Shown: piece by piece, positions 27,435-38,215 of the stretch
How the letters are laid out: the number at the start of each line of letters is the position of its first letter
How positions within the stretch are numbered: the stretch's first letter is position 1
Assembly (NCBI RefSeq): GCF_014873945.1
Contig: NZ_JADBEC010000001.1
Location: 2,647,501-2,711,500, forward strand
Direction: 5' to 3'
Source of the DNA: Rhizobium viscosum
GTDB taxonomy: Bacteria > Pseudomonadota > Alphaproteobacteria > Rhizobiales > Rhizobiaceae
DNA: 64,000 nt
Made by a program: the position numbers and the translations under genes
Notes under the pieces: model-generated
What the model was told of the DNA's origin: nothing
Databases searched by the model: none
What the model saw: only the letters and a program-made list of their open reading frames with translations

Positions 27435-28745
27435 ATGACAAAGTGTTCCTTCTTCCGCGCCATCATGGTCGCAGCCAGTCTGATGACCGCTGCCGTCTTC
27501 GCGACGCCGGCCAACGCGCTGGTTACGCTCGACATCCGAAAAGGTAACGTTCAGCCGTTGCCGATCGCGGTGACGGATTTCCTTCAGGGCGATATGGGCG
27601 CGCAGGTTTCTCAGGTCATCGCAGCCGACCTCCAGAGATCCGGCCTGTTTGCGCCGATCAACAAGACGGCCTTCATCGAGAAGATTTCCAATCCTGACGC
27701 CTCGCCGCGCTTCGAGGATTGGAAGGTCATCAATGCACAAGCGCTGGTGACTGGCCGTGTGACCCAGGAGGCCGATGGGCGCCTTCGCGCGGAGTTCCGC
27801 CTTTGGGATCCGTTCGCCGGCCAGCAAATGACGGGCCAGCAGTTCTACACCCAGCCTGAGAACTGGCGGCGTGTTGCCCACATCATCGCTGACGCGATCT
27901 ACAAGCAGATCACCGGCGAAGAAGGCTATTTCGACACCCGCGTCGTCTTCGTTTCCGAATCCGGTCCCAAGCAGCAGCGCAAGCGTCAGCTGGCGATCAT
28001 GGATCAGGACGGCTTCAACGTGCGTATGCTGACGGATGGCAGCGACCTCGTTCTGACGCCGCGCTTCTCGCCGAACCGGCAGGAAGTGACCTACATGTCT
28101 TTCGCCAACCAGCAGCCGCGCGTTTATCTGCTGCAGCTCGAAACCGGACAGCGTGAAGTCGTCGGTAACTTCCCGGGCATGACCTTCTCGCCGCGCTTCT
28201 CTCCTGATGGCCAGAAGGTCATCATGAGCCTGCAGCAGGAGGGCAACTCGAACATCTATACGATGGACCTGCGTTCGCGCACGACGACCCGCCTGACCTC
28301 GACGGCGGCCATCGACACTTCGCCCTCCTATTCGCCAGACGGCAACCGCATCGCCTTCGAAAGCGACCGCGGCGGACAGTCGCAGATCTACGTCATGAAT
28401 GCCGATGGTTCGGGCCAAACCCGTATCTCCTTCGGCGATGGCCGTTACTCCACGCCGGTCTGGTCGCCGCGCGGCGATCTGATTGCCTTCACCAAGCAGT
28501 CGGGCGGCAAGTTCTCGATTGGTGTCATGAAGCCGGATGGTTCGGGCGAGCGTATTTTGACGACCGGTTTCCACAATGAAGGCCCGACCTGGGCGCCGAA
28601 TGGCCGTGTCATCATGTTCTTCCGTCAGGCGGCGGGTGCGGGCGGTCCGCAGCTCTATTCGATCGACCTGACGGGCTACAATGAACAGGCCATCAAGACG
28701 CCGGCCTATGGCTCGGACCCGGCCTGGTCGCCGCTTCTGGAGTAG
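27435..28745 (+). CDS. tolB: Tol-Pal beta-propeller protein TolB
   Basis: TolB is the periplasmic Tol-Pal component that shuttles between Pal and TolA. The 436-residue precursor has a signal peptide (cleavage near ANALV), an N-terminal alpha/beta domain (about 34-165) and a six-bladed propeller built from WD40-like PD40 repeats, visible as repeated FSPDGxxI/V patterns such as [12 protein letters not shown] and [17 protein letters not shown]. It is followed by a 158-base gap before pal, which has its own regulatory motifs. Confidence 0.95.
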   Translation: MTKCSFFRAIMVAASLMTAAVFATPANALVTLDIRKGNVQPLPIAVTDFLQGDMGAQVSQVIAADLQRSGLFAPINKTAFIEKISNPDASPRFEDWKVINAQALVTGRVTQEADGRLRAEFRLWDPFAGQQMTGQQFYTQPENWRRVAHIIADAIYKQITGEEGYFDTRVVFVSESGPKQQRKRQLAIMDQDGFNVRMLTDGSDLVLTPRFSPNRQEVTYMSFANQQPRVYLLQLETGQREVVGNFPGMTFSPRFSPDGQKVIMSLQQEGNSNIYTMDLRSRTTTRLTSTAAIDTSPSYSPDGNRIAFESDRGGQSQIYVMNADGSGQTRISFGDGRYSTPVWSPRGDLIAFTKQSGGKFSIGVMKPDGSGERILTTGFHNEGPTWAPNGRVIMFFRQAAGAGGPQLYSIDLTGYNEQAIKTPAYGSDPAWSPLLE

Positions 28746-28821
28746 TGGAGAGCAAAAATACCGCCTTCATGTCGCCGCAAAGTCCTGAAAATGGGCGATG
28801 CAGGGACAAATCAACGAATTG

Positions 28822-28850
28822 TTAACCATAAACTTTGATGGCCGGTTAAC
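28822..28850 (+). promoter_or_regulatory. Paired TTAAC motifs upstream of pal (CtrA-like)
   Basis: TTAACCAT at 28822-28829 and TTAAC at 28846-28850 lie 50-80 bases before the pal start. The first matches the CtrA half-site; the spacing of the two is not the canonical 7 bases. Confidence 0.35.
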
Positions 28851-28903
28851 CGAGTGCGGTTACTGTCCGGAAACCCTGATTGAAGTCGCAAGGAGACCCG
28901 GCC

Positions 28904-29434
28904 ATGAGCCGAATTCACACCCCGGCAATGAGCCGCATGCAGAATTTCGCCCGTAACCCCGTCATGATCGCGCTTGTCGCCGGCCTTGCTCTCGCAGGCT
29001 GCGCCAACAAGAAGAATGTGCCTAACAGCGCCGGCGATCTCGGCCTCGGTGCAGGTGCGGCAACGCCGGGCTCTGCCCAGGACTTCACGGTCAATGTCGG
29101 CGATCGCATCTTCTTTGATACCGACTCCACGTCGATCCGCGCCGATGCTGCCCAGACGCTCGACCGTCAGGCTCAGTGGCTCGGTCGTTACCCGAACTAC
29201 CAGATCACGGTCGAAGGCCATGCCGACGAGCGTGGCACGCGCGAATACAACCTCGCTCTCGGTGCTCGCCGCGCCGCAGCCGCCAAGGATTATCTCGCTT
29301 CGCGTGGTGTTCCGGCCCAGCGCATGAAGACGATCTCCTACGGCAAGGAGCGTCCGGTTGCTGTCTGCGATGACATTTCGTGCTGGTCGCAGAACCGCCG
29401 TGCCGTCACCGTTCTCGGTGGCGCGGGCATGTAA
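28904..29434 (+). CDS. pal: Peptidoglycan-associated lipoprotein Pal
   Basis: Pal is an outer-membrane lipoprotein that binds peptidoglycan and is the outer anchor of the Tol-Pal machine. The 176-residue precursor has a lipoprotein signal with lipobox LALAGC (Cys33). The OmpA-like C-terminal domain (about 70-176) carries the peptidoglycan-binding pattern NYQITVEGHADERGTREYNLALGARRA. ATG 28904 is preceded by AAGGAGA. The gene is followed by a strong terminator. Confidence 0.95.
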   Translation: MSRIHTPAMSRMQNFARNPVMIALVAGLALAGCANKKNVPNSAGDLGLGAGAATPGSAQDFTVNVGDRIFFDTDSTSIRADAAQTLDRQAQWLGRYPNYQITVEGHADERGTREYNLALGARRAAAAKDYLASRGVPAQRMKTISYGKERPVAVCDDISCWSQNRRAVTVLGGAGM

Positions 29435-29460
29435 TTTTCGGCAAAAGCCGGAATTTGATG

Positions 29461-29493
29461 AGGCGGCTCCTTGCGGGCCGCCTTTCTTTTTGA
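29461..29493 (+). terminator. Rho-independent terminator after pal
   Basis: AGGCGGC and GCCGCCT form a GC-rich stem, followed by TTTCTTTTT. Confidence 0.85.
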
Positions 29494-29592
29494 CCACACT
29501 TTGGCCAGACTCCGTTGCTTTTTGAGAGCAATTGGAAAAATCTCCTGTCGTGCCATCGGGGCGCGAAGAATCACTGGGACAGGACGATACAA

Positions 29593-30591
29593 ATGAAGAA
29601 ACTAGTCGTGGCAGGCATGCTGTGCCTTGCGGCCGTGACCGGGAGCGAGCGAGCGGCTTATTCCGCGTCGTTCTTGGGCTTGCATTTCGGCGGCCAACCC
29701 GCGCAGCAGAGCCAAGCCGCAGCGCCGGTCGTCAATGTGCAGGCGAGCGGGGCTGAAGTCCGCATCCAGCAGATGGAAGACCAGATGCGGCAGTTGAACG
29801 GCCGTATCGAGGAGATGAGCTATCAACTCCTCCAGATGCAGGAAACGATCCGCAAGCAGCAGGAAGACAATGAATTCCGCTTCCAGCAACTCGAAAAGAC
29901 GGGCGGCGGTGCAAGTGGTGGCGGTGCTGCCAAGACGCCGGTGAAGAAGAGCGAAGCTGATGTCGCTCCATCGGCATCAGGCGGCGGCGACGATATCGCC
30001 AAGGTCATTCAAGCCCCGCAGGGAGCCGAAACGGCTCCCTCCACCGACTTGCCGGCCAATGGAGGCCTCGGACAGCCGCCGCGCGAGCTCGGCTCCATGG
30101 ATTTCGACCAGAACGGCAATCCCGTTGGCAATACCATGAACCAGAATGCGACGGTCGGTTCCGCGCCGCTGCCGGATGCGGCGGCGCCGCAGCAGACCGC
30201 CTCGCTCGGCAGCGAGTCCGACCAGTACAAGGCGGCCTATGGCCATGTGCTTTCCGGGGACTACGCTACGGCGGAGCAGGAATTCACGCAGTACATTTCC
30301 CGTTATCCGAACAGCTCGCGTGCTCCGGATGCAAATTTCTGGCTCGGCGAAGCGCTTTATTCGCAGGGCAAGTTCAACGAATCGGCCAAGACTTTCCTGA
30401 ACGCCCATCAAAAATACGGCACGTCTGAAAAGGCGCCCGAGATGCTGCTGAAGCTCGGCATGTCGCTTGCCGCACTCGACAATACCGATACTGCCTGCGC
30501 GACGCTGCGCGAAGTCAGCAAGCGGTATCCAAAAGCCTCCCGTGCCGTCATAAACAAGGTCGCGAGCGAACAGAAGCGTCTCGCCTGCTAG
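29593..30591 (+). CDS. cpoB: Cell division coordinator CpoB (YbgF)
   Basis: CpoB is the periplasmic Tol-Pal accessory that coordinates outer-membrane constriction with peptidoglycan synthesis. The 332-residue precursor has a signal peptide, a trimerising coiled coil (about 52-102, rich in Gln and Glu, RIQQMEDQMRQLNGRIEEM), a long low-complexity linker, and a C-terminal TPR domain (about 207-332; YKAAYGHVLSGDYATAEQEF). ATG 29593 is chosen because the signal peptide starts there. It lies 158 bases beyond pal, after a terminator, so it may be expressed separately. tilS starts 11 bases after its stop. Confidence 0.93.
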   Translation: MKKLVVAGMLCLAAVTGSERAAYSASFLGLHFGGQPAQQSQAAAPVVNVQASGAEVRIQQMEDQMRQLNGRIEEMSYQLLQMQETIRKQQEDNEFRFQQLEKTGGGASGGGAAKTPVKKSEADVAPSASGGGDDIAKVIQAPQGAETAPSTDLPANGGLGQPPRELGSMDFDQNGNPVGNTMNQNATVGSAPLPDAAAPQQTASLGSESDQYKAAYGHVLSGDYATAEQEFTQYISRYPNSSRAPDANFWLGEALYSQGKFNESAKTFLNAHQKYGTSEKAPEMLLKLGMSLAALDNTDTACATLREVSKRYPKASRAVINKVASEQKRLAC

Positions 30592-30602
30592 GATCTTCCG
30601 GC

Positions 30603-32006
30603 TTGTTTCCGGAAGATCCGATTTCTCCCGAGGCGGCAATCGACCGTTTCCTCGCTTCGCTGAAGACGCCCGCGCGCATTCTTGTCGCGATCTCAGGCGG
30701 AAGCGATTCCAGTGGCCTGCTCCTGTTGCTCCATGAAGCGCTGAAGGCCGCACCAGATCTTTCCATTTCCCTTTGCGCCTCGACAGTCGACCATGCGCTA
30801 CGCCGCGAATCCGCGGATGAGGCCTGCCGGGTCGCAACTCTTTGCGCATCAATGGGCATTCCGCACCGGACAACAGTCTGGCAGGGGAAAAAGCCGAAAA
30901 CCGGTATGATGGCGGCTGCACGCGAGGCGCGTTACGGTCTTCTTGCCGAGGCGGCGGAAGGCTTCGACGCTGATCTCATCGTGACAGGACATACGCTGGA
31001 CGATCAGCGCGAAACGCTGCACATGCGTGGAATGCGGACGGAGCAGATTTCGACCGGCATTGCGGATGCGGTGCTGTTCGACCGGCATTTCTGGATCCTG
31101 CGGCCGCTCCTTTTCTCCACTCGAGCAGATATCCGTCGCTTTCTGACCGCGCGCGGCGTGGCATGGATCGACGATCCCAGCAATGAAGATGTGAAATACG
31201 AGCGTGTGCGGACGCGCCGGCAGCTTTCCGCTGAGGGCGCTGCCGAGACGGATATTTTTCGTGCCTGGGAAGAACGGCTGGCTCTTTCTTCTGATGGAGC
31301 CGAATGGCTGCATCGCCATTTCAGGCTTCATGGCGGTTTGCTCGGGCAGGTGATGCCTGGCGGGTTGAGGCAGGATCGCAGAATTCTTGATTATGCGCTT
31401 GGCCGTCTGACGGCCGTTTTTGGTGGGCAGCCGTTTGTGCCGGGAAGGAAACAGATGGAGCGGCTTCTTGCATTTACCACAGGCGGCAAGCCGGGGCGAA
31501 TGACTGTCGGCCGTGTGGTATTCGATCTGCGGCGTGACGGGCTTTATCTGGCACGTGAGAGCCGCGGAATCCTGCCTCTGGTGCTTCGGCCGGGGGAGGC
31601 AGGGGTTTGGGATGGAAGATTCGAAGCGAAAAACAGGTTGGCAGCGACCATAGAAATTACGACACAAGCCGGTGCGGTGAATGAGGCAACAATGCGTAAA
31701 GGGTCTTCCGCGCCCGACTTGGGCTCGCCGGGTTCCGATGACAAGCAAGACACGGGGGATCGGAGTCAGGGTCTTCCCAAGGCGGCGTGGAAACGGGCTG
31801 CTGCTTCTGGGCCGGCCATATCCGCAGGGCAAGGGCTCTTATTGCCGGAATCCGCCCAATCCGTCGATTTGACGCCCCATTTTGCGGCCTTCGACCGCTT
31901 TTTGACACGATTTGATTTCACTTTTGCAGACAGGCTTTCGGCAGTTTTCTCAAGGGCGCCCTATGCGGAGCCGCCTTTAAGAAGTATTGACGGAAAAACG
32001 ATCTGA
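30603..32006 (+). CDS. tilS: tRNA(Ile)-lysidine synthase TilS
   Basis: TilS modifies C34 of the CAU-anticodon tRNA-Ile to lysidine so that it reads AUA. The 467-residue protein has the PP-loop ATPase motif SGGSDS (residues 31-36) and the family segments VTGHTLDDQRET and RPLLFSTRADIRRFL. The start is TTG 30603, 11 bases after cpoB; no better ATG exists nearby. Residues about 359-392 look foreign: a hydrophilic stretch flanked at DNA level by two copies of AGGGTCTTCC, while both flanks read as normal TilS in the same frame (WDGRFEAKN before, LPKAAWKRAAASGPAIS after). Confidence 0.9.
   Translation: MFPEDPISPEAAIDRFLASLKTPARILVAISGGSDSSGLLLLLHEALKAAPDLSISLCASTVDHALRRESADEACRVATLCASMGIPHRTTVWQGKKPKTGMMAAAREARYGLLAEAAEGFDADLIVTGHTLDDQRETLHMRGMRTEQISTGIADAVLFDRHFWILRPLLFSTRADIRRFLTARGVAWIDDPSNEDVKYERVRTRRQLSAEGAAETDIFRAWEERLALSSDGAEWLHRHFRLHGGLLGQVMPGGLRQDRRILDYALGRLTAVFGGQPFVPGRKQMERLLAFTTGGKPGRMTVGRVVFDLRRDGLYLARESRGILPLVLRPGEAGVWDGRFEAKNRLAATIEITTQAGAVNEATMRKGSSAPDLGSPGSDDKQDTGDRSQGLPKAAWKRAAASGPAISAGQGLLLPESAQSVDLTPHFAAFDRFLTRFDFTFADRLSAVFSRAPYAEPPLRSIDGKTI
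31700..31777 (+). repeat. Possible small repeat inserted in tilS
   Basis: Direct repeats AGGGTCTTCC lie at 31700-31709 and 31768-31777. The segment between them contains short inverted pieces (CCGAT/ATCGG) and a CCCGACTTGGGC stretch like small palindromic intergenic elements of Rhizobiales. The reading frame stays open through it. Confidence 0.4.
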
Positions 32007-32019
32007 CAGAGTGGATCGC

Positions 32020-32048
32020 CTTGGCAATGGCCTGGCGCAACCCTATGT
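32020..32048 (+). promoter_or_regulatory. Promoter of ftsH
   Basis: CTTGGC and CTATGT are separated by 17 bases, close to the rhizobial housekeeping consensus CTTGAC-N17-CTATAT, 56 bases before the ftsH start. A heat-shock sigma factor could also use it. Confidence 0.55.
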
Positions 32049-32103
32049 TAGAGACCAAATATGACGGCCGCCATGAGGCGACCGTCCACTGCTGGGGAGT
32101 TCA

Positions 32104-34035
<1,932 letters not shown>

Positions 34036-34055
34036 AATTGAACAGCAATTTGCCT

Positions 34056-34092
34056 AAAGAGCCGGATTTCCACAGGGAATCCGGCTCTTTTA
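34056..34092 (+). terminator. Rho-independent terminator after ftsH
   Basis: A perfect 13-base stem (AAAGAGCCGGATT with AATCCGGCTCTTT) around a 9-base loop. Confidence 0.9.
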
Positions 34093-34276
34093 ATATTGGT
34101 AACAGGATATAATCAGTTTTCTTGGTAATTTACGTGCCGGTTACGCGGTTTTGTGGCATTCCGCTGATTAAAGACAAGTCTGATCAAGGTTTCGGCGCAG
34201 CATCAATCTTTGAAGCCGGTTTCTTGTTTGAGGAATGCCTAAGCTTCTACGGCGCGCGGAAAGCGCAGGAGTGCAT

Positions 34277-35629
34277 ATGAAGAGACGCTATTTTGGGACG
34301 GACGGCATCCGAGGCGAAGCCAATATCTTCCCCATGACGCCGGATCTTGCGATGCGGGTCGGCATCGCCGCGGGAACGATTTTTCGCAACGGCGCCCACC
34401 GTCATCGTGTGGTGATCGGCAAGGACACGCGCCTGTCGGGATACATGCTGGAGAATGCCCTCGTGGCCGGCTTCACCGCGGCGGGACTGGACGTGTTCCT
34501 GCTCGGTCCTATTCCGACGCCAGCAGTTGCAATGCTGACGCGTTCGCTGCGATGCGATATCGGGGTGATGATTTCGGCCTCGCACAATCCGTTCCAAGAT
34601 AACGGTATCAAGCTTTTCGGTCCTGATGGTTACAAGCTCTCCGATGATATCGAAGCGCAGATCGAGGATCTGCTGGACAAGGATCTATCGGGACAGCTTG
34701 CCAAGGCTGAGGAGATCGGCCGGGCCAAGCGCGTCGATGGCGATATCTACCGCTATCTCGAGCACGTCAAACGCACCTTGCCGCGCGACGTGACCTTGCA
34801 GGGCCTGCGCGTCGCGGTCGACTGCGCCAACGGTGCGGCCTACAAGGTGGCGCCTGCCGTGCTCTGGGAGCTCGGCGCCGACGTGGTGACGATCGGCAAC
34901 GATCCGAATGGCACCAACATCAACCTGAATTGCGGCTCTACCAGCCCTGTCGCCTTGCAGAAGAAGGTTGACGAAGTGCGCGCCGATATCGGCATTGCGC
35001 TCGATGGCGATGCCGACCGCGTCATCATCGTCGATGAAAACGGCTCGATCGTCGATGGCGATCAGCTGATGGCCGTCATCGCCGAAAGCTGGGCCGAAAG
35101 CCAGCAGCTGCGCGGCAACGGTATCGTTGCGACCGTCATGTCCAATCTTGGCCTCGAGCGTTTCCTCGATGACAAGGGGCTCGGCCTTGCCCGCACGAAG
35201 GTCGGCGACCGTTACGTCGTCGAGCACATGCGCCAGAATAACTACAATGTTGGCGGCGAGCAGTCCGGTCATATCGTGCTTTCTGACTATGGCACGACCG
35301 GCGACGGTTTGGTTGCCGCGCTGCAGATCCTTGCCGCCGTCAAGCGCACGGGCAAGACAGTCAGCGAAGTCTGCCGCCGGTTCGAGCCGGTGCCGCAGCT
35401 TCTGCGCAATGTCCGCATTACCGGTGGAAAGCCGCTGGAGGATCTGCAGGTGGTCAAAGCGATTGCCGATGCCGAGGCCGAGCTTTCCAAGAACGGCCGT
35501 CTCGTCATCCGCCCGTCCGGCACCGAGCCGCTGATCCGCGTGATGGCGGAAGGCGACGACCGGGCGCAGATCGAGCGTATCGTCAACGATCTGATCGGCA
35601 CGATTTCGAGCGTGCGCAGCGCCGCCTGA
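34277..35629 (+). CDS. glmM: Phosphoglucosamine mutase GlmM
   Basis: GlmM converts glucosamine-6-phosphate to glucosamine-1-phosphate on the way to UDP-GlcNAc for peptidoglycan and LPS. The 450-residue protein starts [16 protein letters not shown]. It carries the phosphoserine loop [12 protein letters not shown] (Ser102), the Mg2+ site LDGDADR and the phosphate-binding [15 protein letters not shown] 34277 gives the family-typical N-terminus; an ATG at 34235 would add 14 atypical residues. The ftsH-glmM order is common in proteobacteria. Confidence 0.96.
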   Translation: MKRRYFGTDGIRGEANIFPMTPDLAMRVGIAAGTIFRNGAHRHRVVIGKDTRLSGYMLENALVAGFTAAGLDVFLLGPIPTPAVAMLTRSLRCDIGVMISASHNPFQDNGIKLFGPDGYKLSDDIEAQIEDLLDKDLSGQLAKAEEIGRAKRVDGDIYRYLEHVKRTLPRDVTLQGLRVAVDCANGAAYKVAPAVLWELGADVVTIGNDPNGTNINLNCGSTSPVALQKKVDEVRADIGIALDGDADRVIIVDENGSIVDGDQLMAVIAESWAESQQLRGNGIVATVMSNLGLERFLDDKGLGLARTKVGDRYVVEHMRQNNYNVGGEQSGHIVLSDYGTTGDGLVAALQILAAVKRTGKTVSEVCRRFEPVPQLLRNVRITGGKPLEDLQVVKAIADAEAELSKNGRLVIRPSGTEPLIRVMAEGDDRAQIERIVNDLIGTISSVRSAA

Positions 35630-35649
35630 AAGCGCGCAAAAAGGATTGA

Positions 35650-35675
35650 AAGCCGGCCTTCGTGCCGGCTTTTTC
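35650..35675 (+). terminator. Rho-independent terminator after glmM
   Basis: Stem AAGCCGGC/GCCGGCTT with a 6-base loop, followed by a T run. Confidence 0.9.
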
Positions 35676-35687
35676 ATTGGTGCCGGT

Positions 35688-36317
35688 CTATTGGTATTGG
35701 GCGAGCCAGACCGTGTGGTTGCCGCAGGCTGGGTCTTCGGCCTTGTGGGCGACGACTGTAAAGTCATGTTCGGTGAGCAAAGCGCGATATTCATCCGGGC
35801 TGAGGCTGCCGTGATAAAGCGGCTCACCGACGAAGACACCCATAGCTTCGCCGTGTGCAGGGCCACTGGTGAACATCAGCGCCGCCCCCGGCTTGGAATG
35901 CGTGCGAAACAGCGGAAACATGCGCCGCTGGTCCTCGAAGGGCAGATGGAAGAAACTATCCCAGGCAATCAGTCCATCGAAACTTCTGCAGAGCGACAGG
36001 CGGCGCATATCTGCGACGTGCCAGTCGGAATTTGGAAAGCGTGTTCGGCACATGTCGATCAGGCTGGGTGAGGAATCGATGCCCGTCACTGCGTGGCCGC
36101 TTTCGATGAAATAACGCGAGATAGGTTCGCCGGAACCGCAGCCGATATCGAGGATTGACCCGCCCTGCGAGATCAGTGCGGTGAAGCGATCCAGCCAGCT
36201 CCGTTCAAAAAGGGTCTTGCCGCGGCTTGTATCCCAGACTTTGGCATGCCGCTCGTAGAGATCGGGAATGGTTTCGGCGGCCTGCTTGTTGCTGTTCTGC
36301 ATATGCTGGCTGATCAT
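35688..36317 (-). CDS. Class I SAM-dependent methyltransferase
   Basis: This protein of about 209 residues has a Rossmann-like methyltransferase core: motif I ILDIGCGSGEPI, then VTGIDSSPSLIDMC and IAWDSFFHLP. The C-terminal part is short and without a recognisable substrate domain. The start is uncertain, since ATGs at 36317 and 36302 are both possible and neither has a good ribosome-binding site. It is convergent with glmM and divergent from the outer-membrane protein gene. The substrate is unknown. Confidence 0.8.
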   Translation of the reverse strand: MISQHMQNSNKQAAETIPDLYERHAKVWDTSRGKTLFERSWLDRFTALISQGGSILDIGCGSGEPISRYFIESGHAVTGIDSSPSLIDMCRTRFPNSDWHVADMRRLSLCRSFDGLIAWDSFFHLPFEDQRRMFPLFRTHSKPGAALMFTSGPAHGEAMGVFVGEPLYHGSLSPDEYRALLTEHDFTVVAHKAEDPACGNHTVWLAQYQ

Positions 36318-36509
36318 CTGTGGAAAATCTTCGATTTGTCTTAAGCGGTTCGATCGTGGAGGAACATGCGGGGTGATATCCGTTGTTCGCAAGTGTGAAC
36401 GGATTCTTTATTCGTCACCCTCCCGATTCGGGAAGTCGAGACAGGCAGATGGCCGGCATTTACTTTTCGAAACATGTTCTGCCGTGAATATTCGCATTAC
36501 TTCTTATGG

Positions 36510-36524
36510 TTAAGCAGCTTTTAA
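36510..36524 (+). promoter_or_regulatory. CtrA-type box TTAA-N7-TTAA
   Basis: TTAA, seven bases, TTAA (36510-36513 and 36521-36524) matches the full consensus of the alphaproteobacterial cell-cycle regulator CtrA. The left part also reads ATGGTTAA, the reverse of TTAACCAT. It lies about 80-95 bases before the outer-membrane protein gene. Confidence 0.55.
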
Positions 36525-36604
36525 CGTTTCCGATTCATTATCCATAAAAGCGTATCCGTTTTGGCGGCCTGCAGCGCGCCGACGCAACCGACTGGGGTGA
36601 ATCC

Positions 36605-37450
36605 ATGAAACGAACTTTGTCCGGTATCTTCGCCGCGCTGTTGATCGCGTCGAATGCCTATTCTGCCGATCTTGCTCCGGTCGAACCCATTCCGGAACAG
36701 CCGCCGGAAGTCGCCGTCAGTGAAAGCACCGGCTGGTATCTGCGCGGTGATGTTGGCTACGCCTTCACCGATCTGCGCGGCGCGAAGTTCTTCCAGGGCA
36801 GCAACGCTCTCGAAGCCGATTTCGACGATGCGGACCTTGAAGATGCGTGGACGGTCGGCGGTGGTGTCGGTTACCAGATCAACAGCTATCTGCGCACCGA
36901 CCTGACCTTCGACTATCTCACCAAGTCTGACTTCCGTGGTTCGACGGCCGGCGGCGGCGCCGACTTTGGGGCGTGTGTGATCGCATGTACGTCGAGAGAC
37001 GTATCGTCGATGACGGCCTACACGCTGCTCGCCAACGCCTATGTCGATCTCGGCACCTACGCCTACTTCACGCCTTATGTCGGCGCCGGTATCGGTGGTT
37101 CCTACGTCAAGTGGAAGGATCTCCACAACGTCGCCTGCGCCGATGACGGCAGCGGGTGCGACGACGAAGTCGTCCATGGCGGCCGCGGCAGCTGGCGCTT
37201 CAGCTACGCCCTCATGGCCGGCGCCTCGATCGACGTGACCTGCAACGTTAAGGCCGATGTCGGCTACCGCTACCTGCATATCGATGGCGGCAGCATGTTC
37301 GGTTACAACGAAAACGGCGGCCCGGGCCGCGACCGCGGCGTCAATGTCCATGAAGCCCGTGTCGGCGCCCGTTACCTCTTCGGGGGCTGCGCTCAGCCCG
37401 TGGCCTACGAACCGCCGGCAATTCCGCTGCAGCAGCCGGTCTACAAGTAG
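36605..37450 (+). CDS. Outer-membrane beta-barrel protein (Omp25/RopB-like)
   Basis: This 281-residue protein has a signal peptide (cleavage near NAYSADL) and a predicted eight-stranded barrel of the OmpA/Omp25 superfamily, shown by alternating aromatic strands such as GWYLRGDVGYAFTDL, YLRTDLTFDYLTKSDF and the ending EARVGARYLFGG. Cysteines at CVIACTS and NVACADDGSGCDD could form loop disulfides. It is a single gene with its own terminator and a CtrA-like box upstream. Relatives in rhizobia and Brucella are abundant surface proteins. Confidence 0.86.
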   Translation: MKRTLSGIFAALLIASNAYSADLAPVEPIPEQPPEVAVSESTGWYLRGDVGYAFTDLRGAKFFQGSNALEADFDDADLEDAWTVGGGVGYQINSYLRTDLTFDYLTKSDFRGSTAGGGADFGACVIACTSRDVSSMTAYTLLANAYVDLGTYAYFTPYVGAGIGGSYVKWKDLHNVACADDGSGCDDEVVHGGRGSWRFSYALMAGASIDVTCNVKADVGYRYLHIDGGSMFGYNENGGPGRDRGVNVHEARVGARYLFGGCAQPVAYEPPAIPLQQPVYK

Positions 37451-37474
37451 GCCCATAGTTTCAAGGATTTCGAA

Positions 37475-37499
37475 AGCCGCCCGAAAGGGCGGTTTTTTC
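37475..37499 (+). terminator. Rho-independent terminator after outer-membrane protein gene
   Basis: CCGCCC and GGGCGG pair around a GAAA loop and are followed by six T. Confidence 0.9.
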
Positions 37500-37502
37500 G
37501 TT

Positions 37503-38123
37503 TCAACCGACGTTTCTGGCGACCATGGCCAGGATGATTTCGAACAGCTCGCTTTCCGCTTGCATAGCAGTAATCTCGCCTGTTGCTGCGGCATAGGAGA
37601 GAGTCTCGGCCGCGCCGAGCATGGCCCAAAGGCTGGCTGAGGCGATCGTTCCTGCACCAACGAAGGGCGTGAGCACGGATCTGCATTGGTCCATGAAAAC
37701 CACCTGACACTCGTGCTTGATCTTTTCCAACTCCGGGGAACTTGCCAAAGCGGCGACGACGTCAGGAATTTCACGCCCCTGCGTGAGAACGCAGTCGATA
37801 TAGGCGGCCGCCATGACCTTGGCTTTGTCGCTCAGCGCCGGTCCGCTTTCGCGAAGCGCAGTATCCATCAGCGCCGTCTGACGATCGTCGAATTCGCGGT
37901 AGAGTTCCGCAAGCAATCCCGGCCGCGTGCCGAAGTGATCATAGACGACAGGCTTTGCCACGCCGGCTTGTTCGGCGAGGCGACCCAGCGTCAGCGCGTC
38001 CGTTCCTTCTTCTCTGATCAGCCGCCACGAGACATCCAGGAGCTGGCGATGCCGTTCTTCTCTCGAGAGTCGGCGACGAGGGCGGGGAAGAGTATTGTTG
38101 TGTTCTTTGTCGGCGCTTGACAT
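37503..38123 (-). CDS. TetR family transcriptional regulator
   Basis: This 206-residue regulator has an N-terminal helix-turn-helix (EERHRQLLDVSWRLI, then TLGRLAEQAGVAKPVVYDHFGTRPGLL) and a C-terminal ligand-binding helical domain. It is divergent from a flavodoxin-fold oxidoreductase gene. Three tandem 14-base repeats begin 5 bases upstream of its start, so it probably represses both genes and responds to a quinone-like or electrophilic compound. The inducer is a guess. Confidence 0.88.
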   Translation of the reverse strand: MSSADKEHNNTLPRPRRRLSREERHRQLLDVSWRLIREEGTDALTLGRLAEQAGVAKPVVYDHFGTRPGLLAELYREFDDRQTALMDTALRESGPALSDKAKVMAAAYIDCVLTQGREIPDVVAALASSPELEKIKHECQVVFMDQCRSVLTPFVGAGTIASASLWAMLGAAETLSYAAATGEITAMQAESELFEIILAMVARNVG

Positions 38124-38128
38124 TGTAA

Positions 38129-38170
38129 CCTACGAAAAGTAACTTACTAAAAGTAGCTTACGAAAAGTAT
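38129..38170. promoter_or_regulatory. Three tandem 14-base TetR operator-like repeats
   Basis: Units at 38129-38142, 38143-38156 and 38157-38170 follow the pattern C(T/C)TAC(G/T)AAAAGTA(N). Each contains a short TTAC/GTAA dyad. A CTTGAC at 38116-38121 could be the -35 of the rightward promoter, so the repeats would cover the -10 region. Confidence 0.7.
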
Positions 38171-38215
38171 ATAGGCGAGGGGCTTTGCCCGCAATCGCAA
38201 TCAGGAGGTTTCGAC

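Noticed and set aside
29521..29545. Second copy of the mosaic repeat near cpoB (AGAGCAATT)
   Set aside because: Only nine bases match; the rest of the element is absent.
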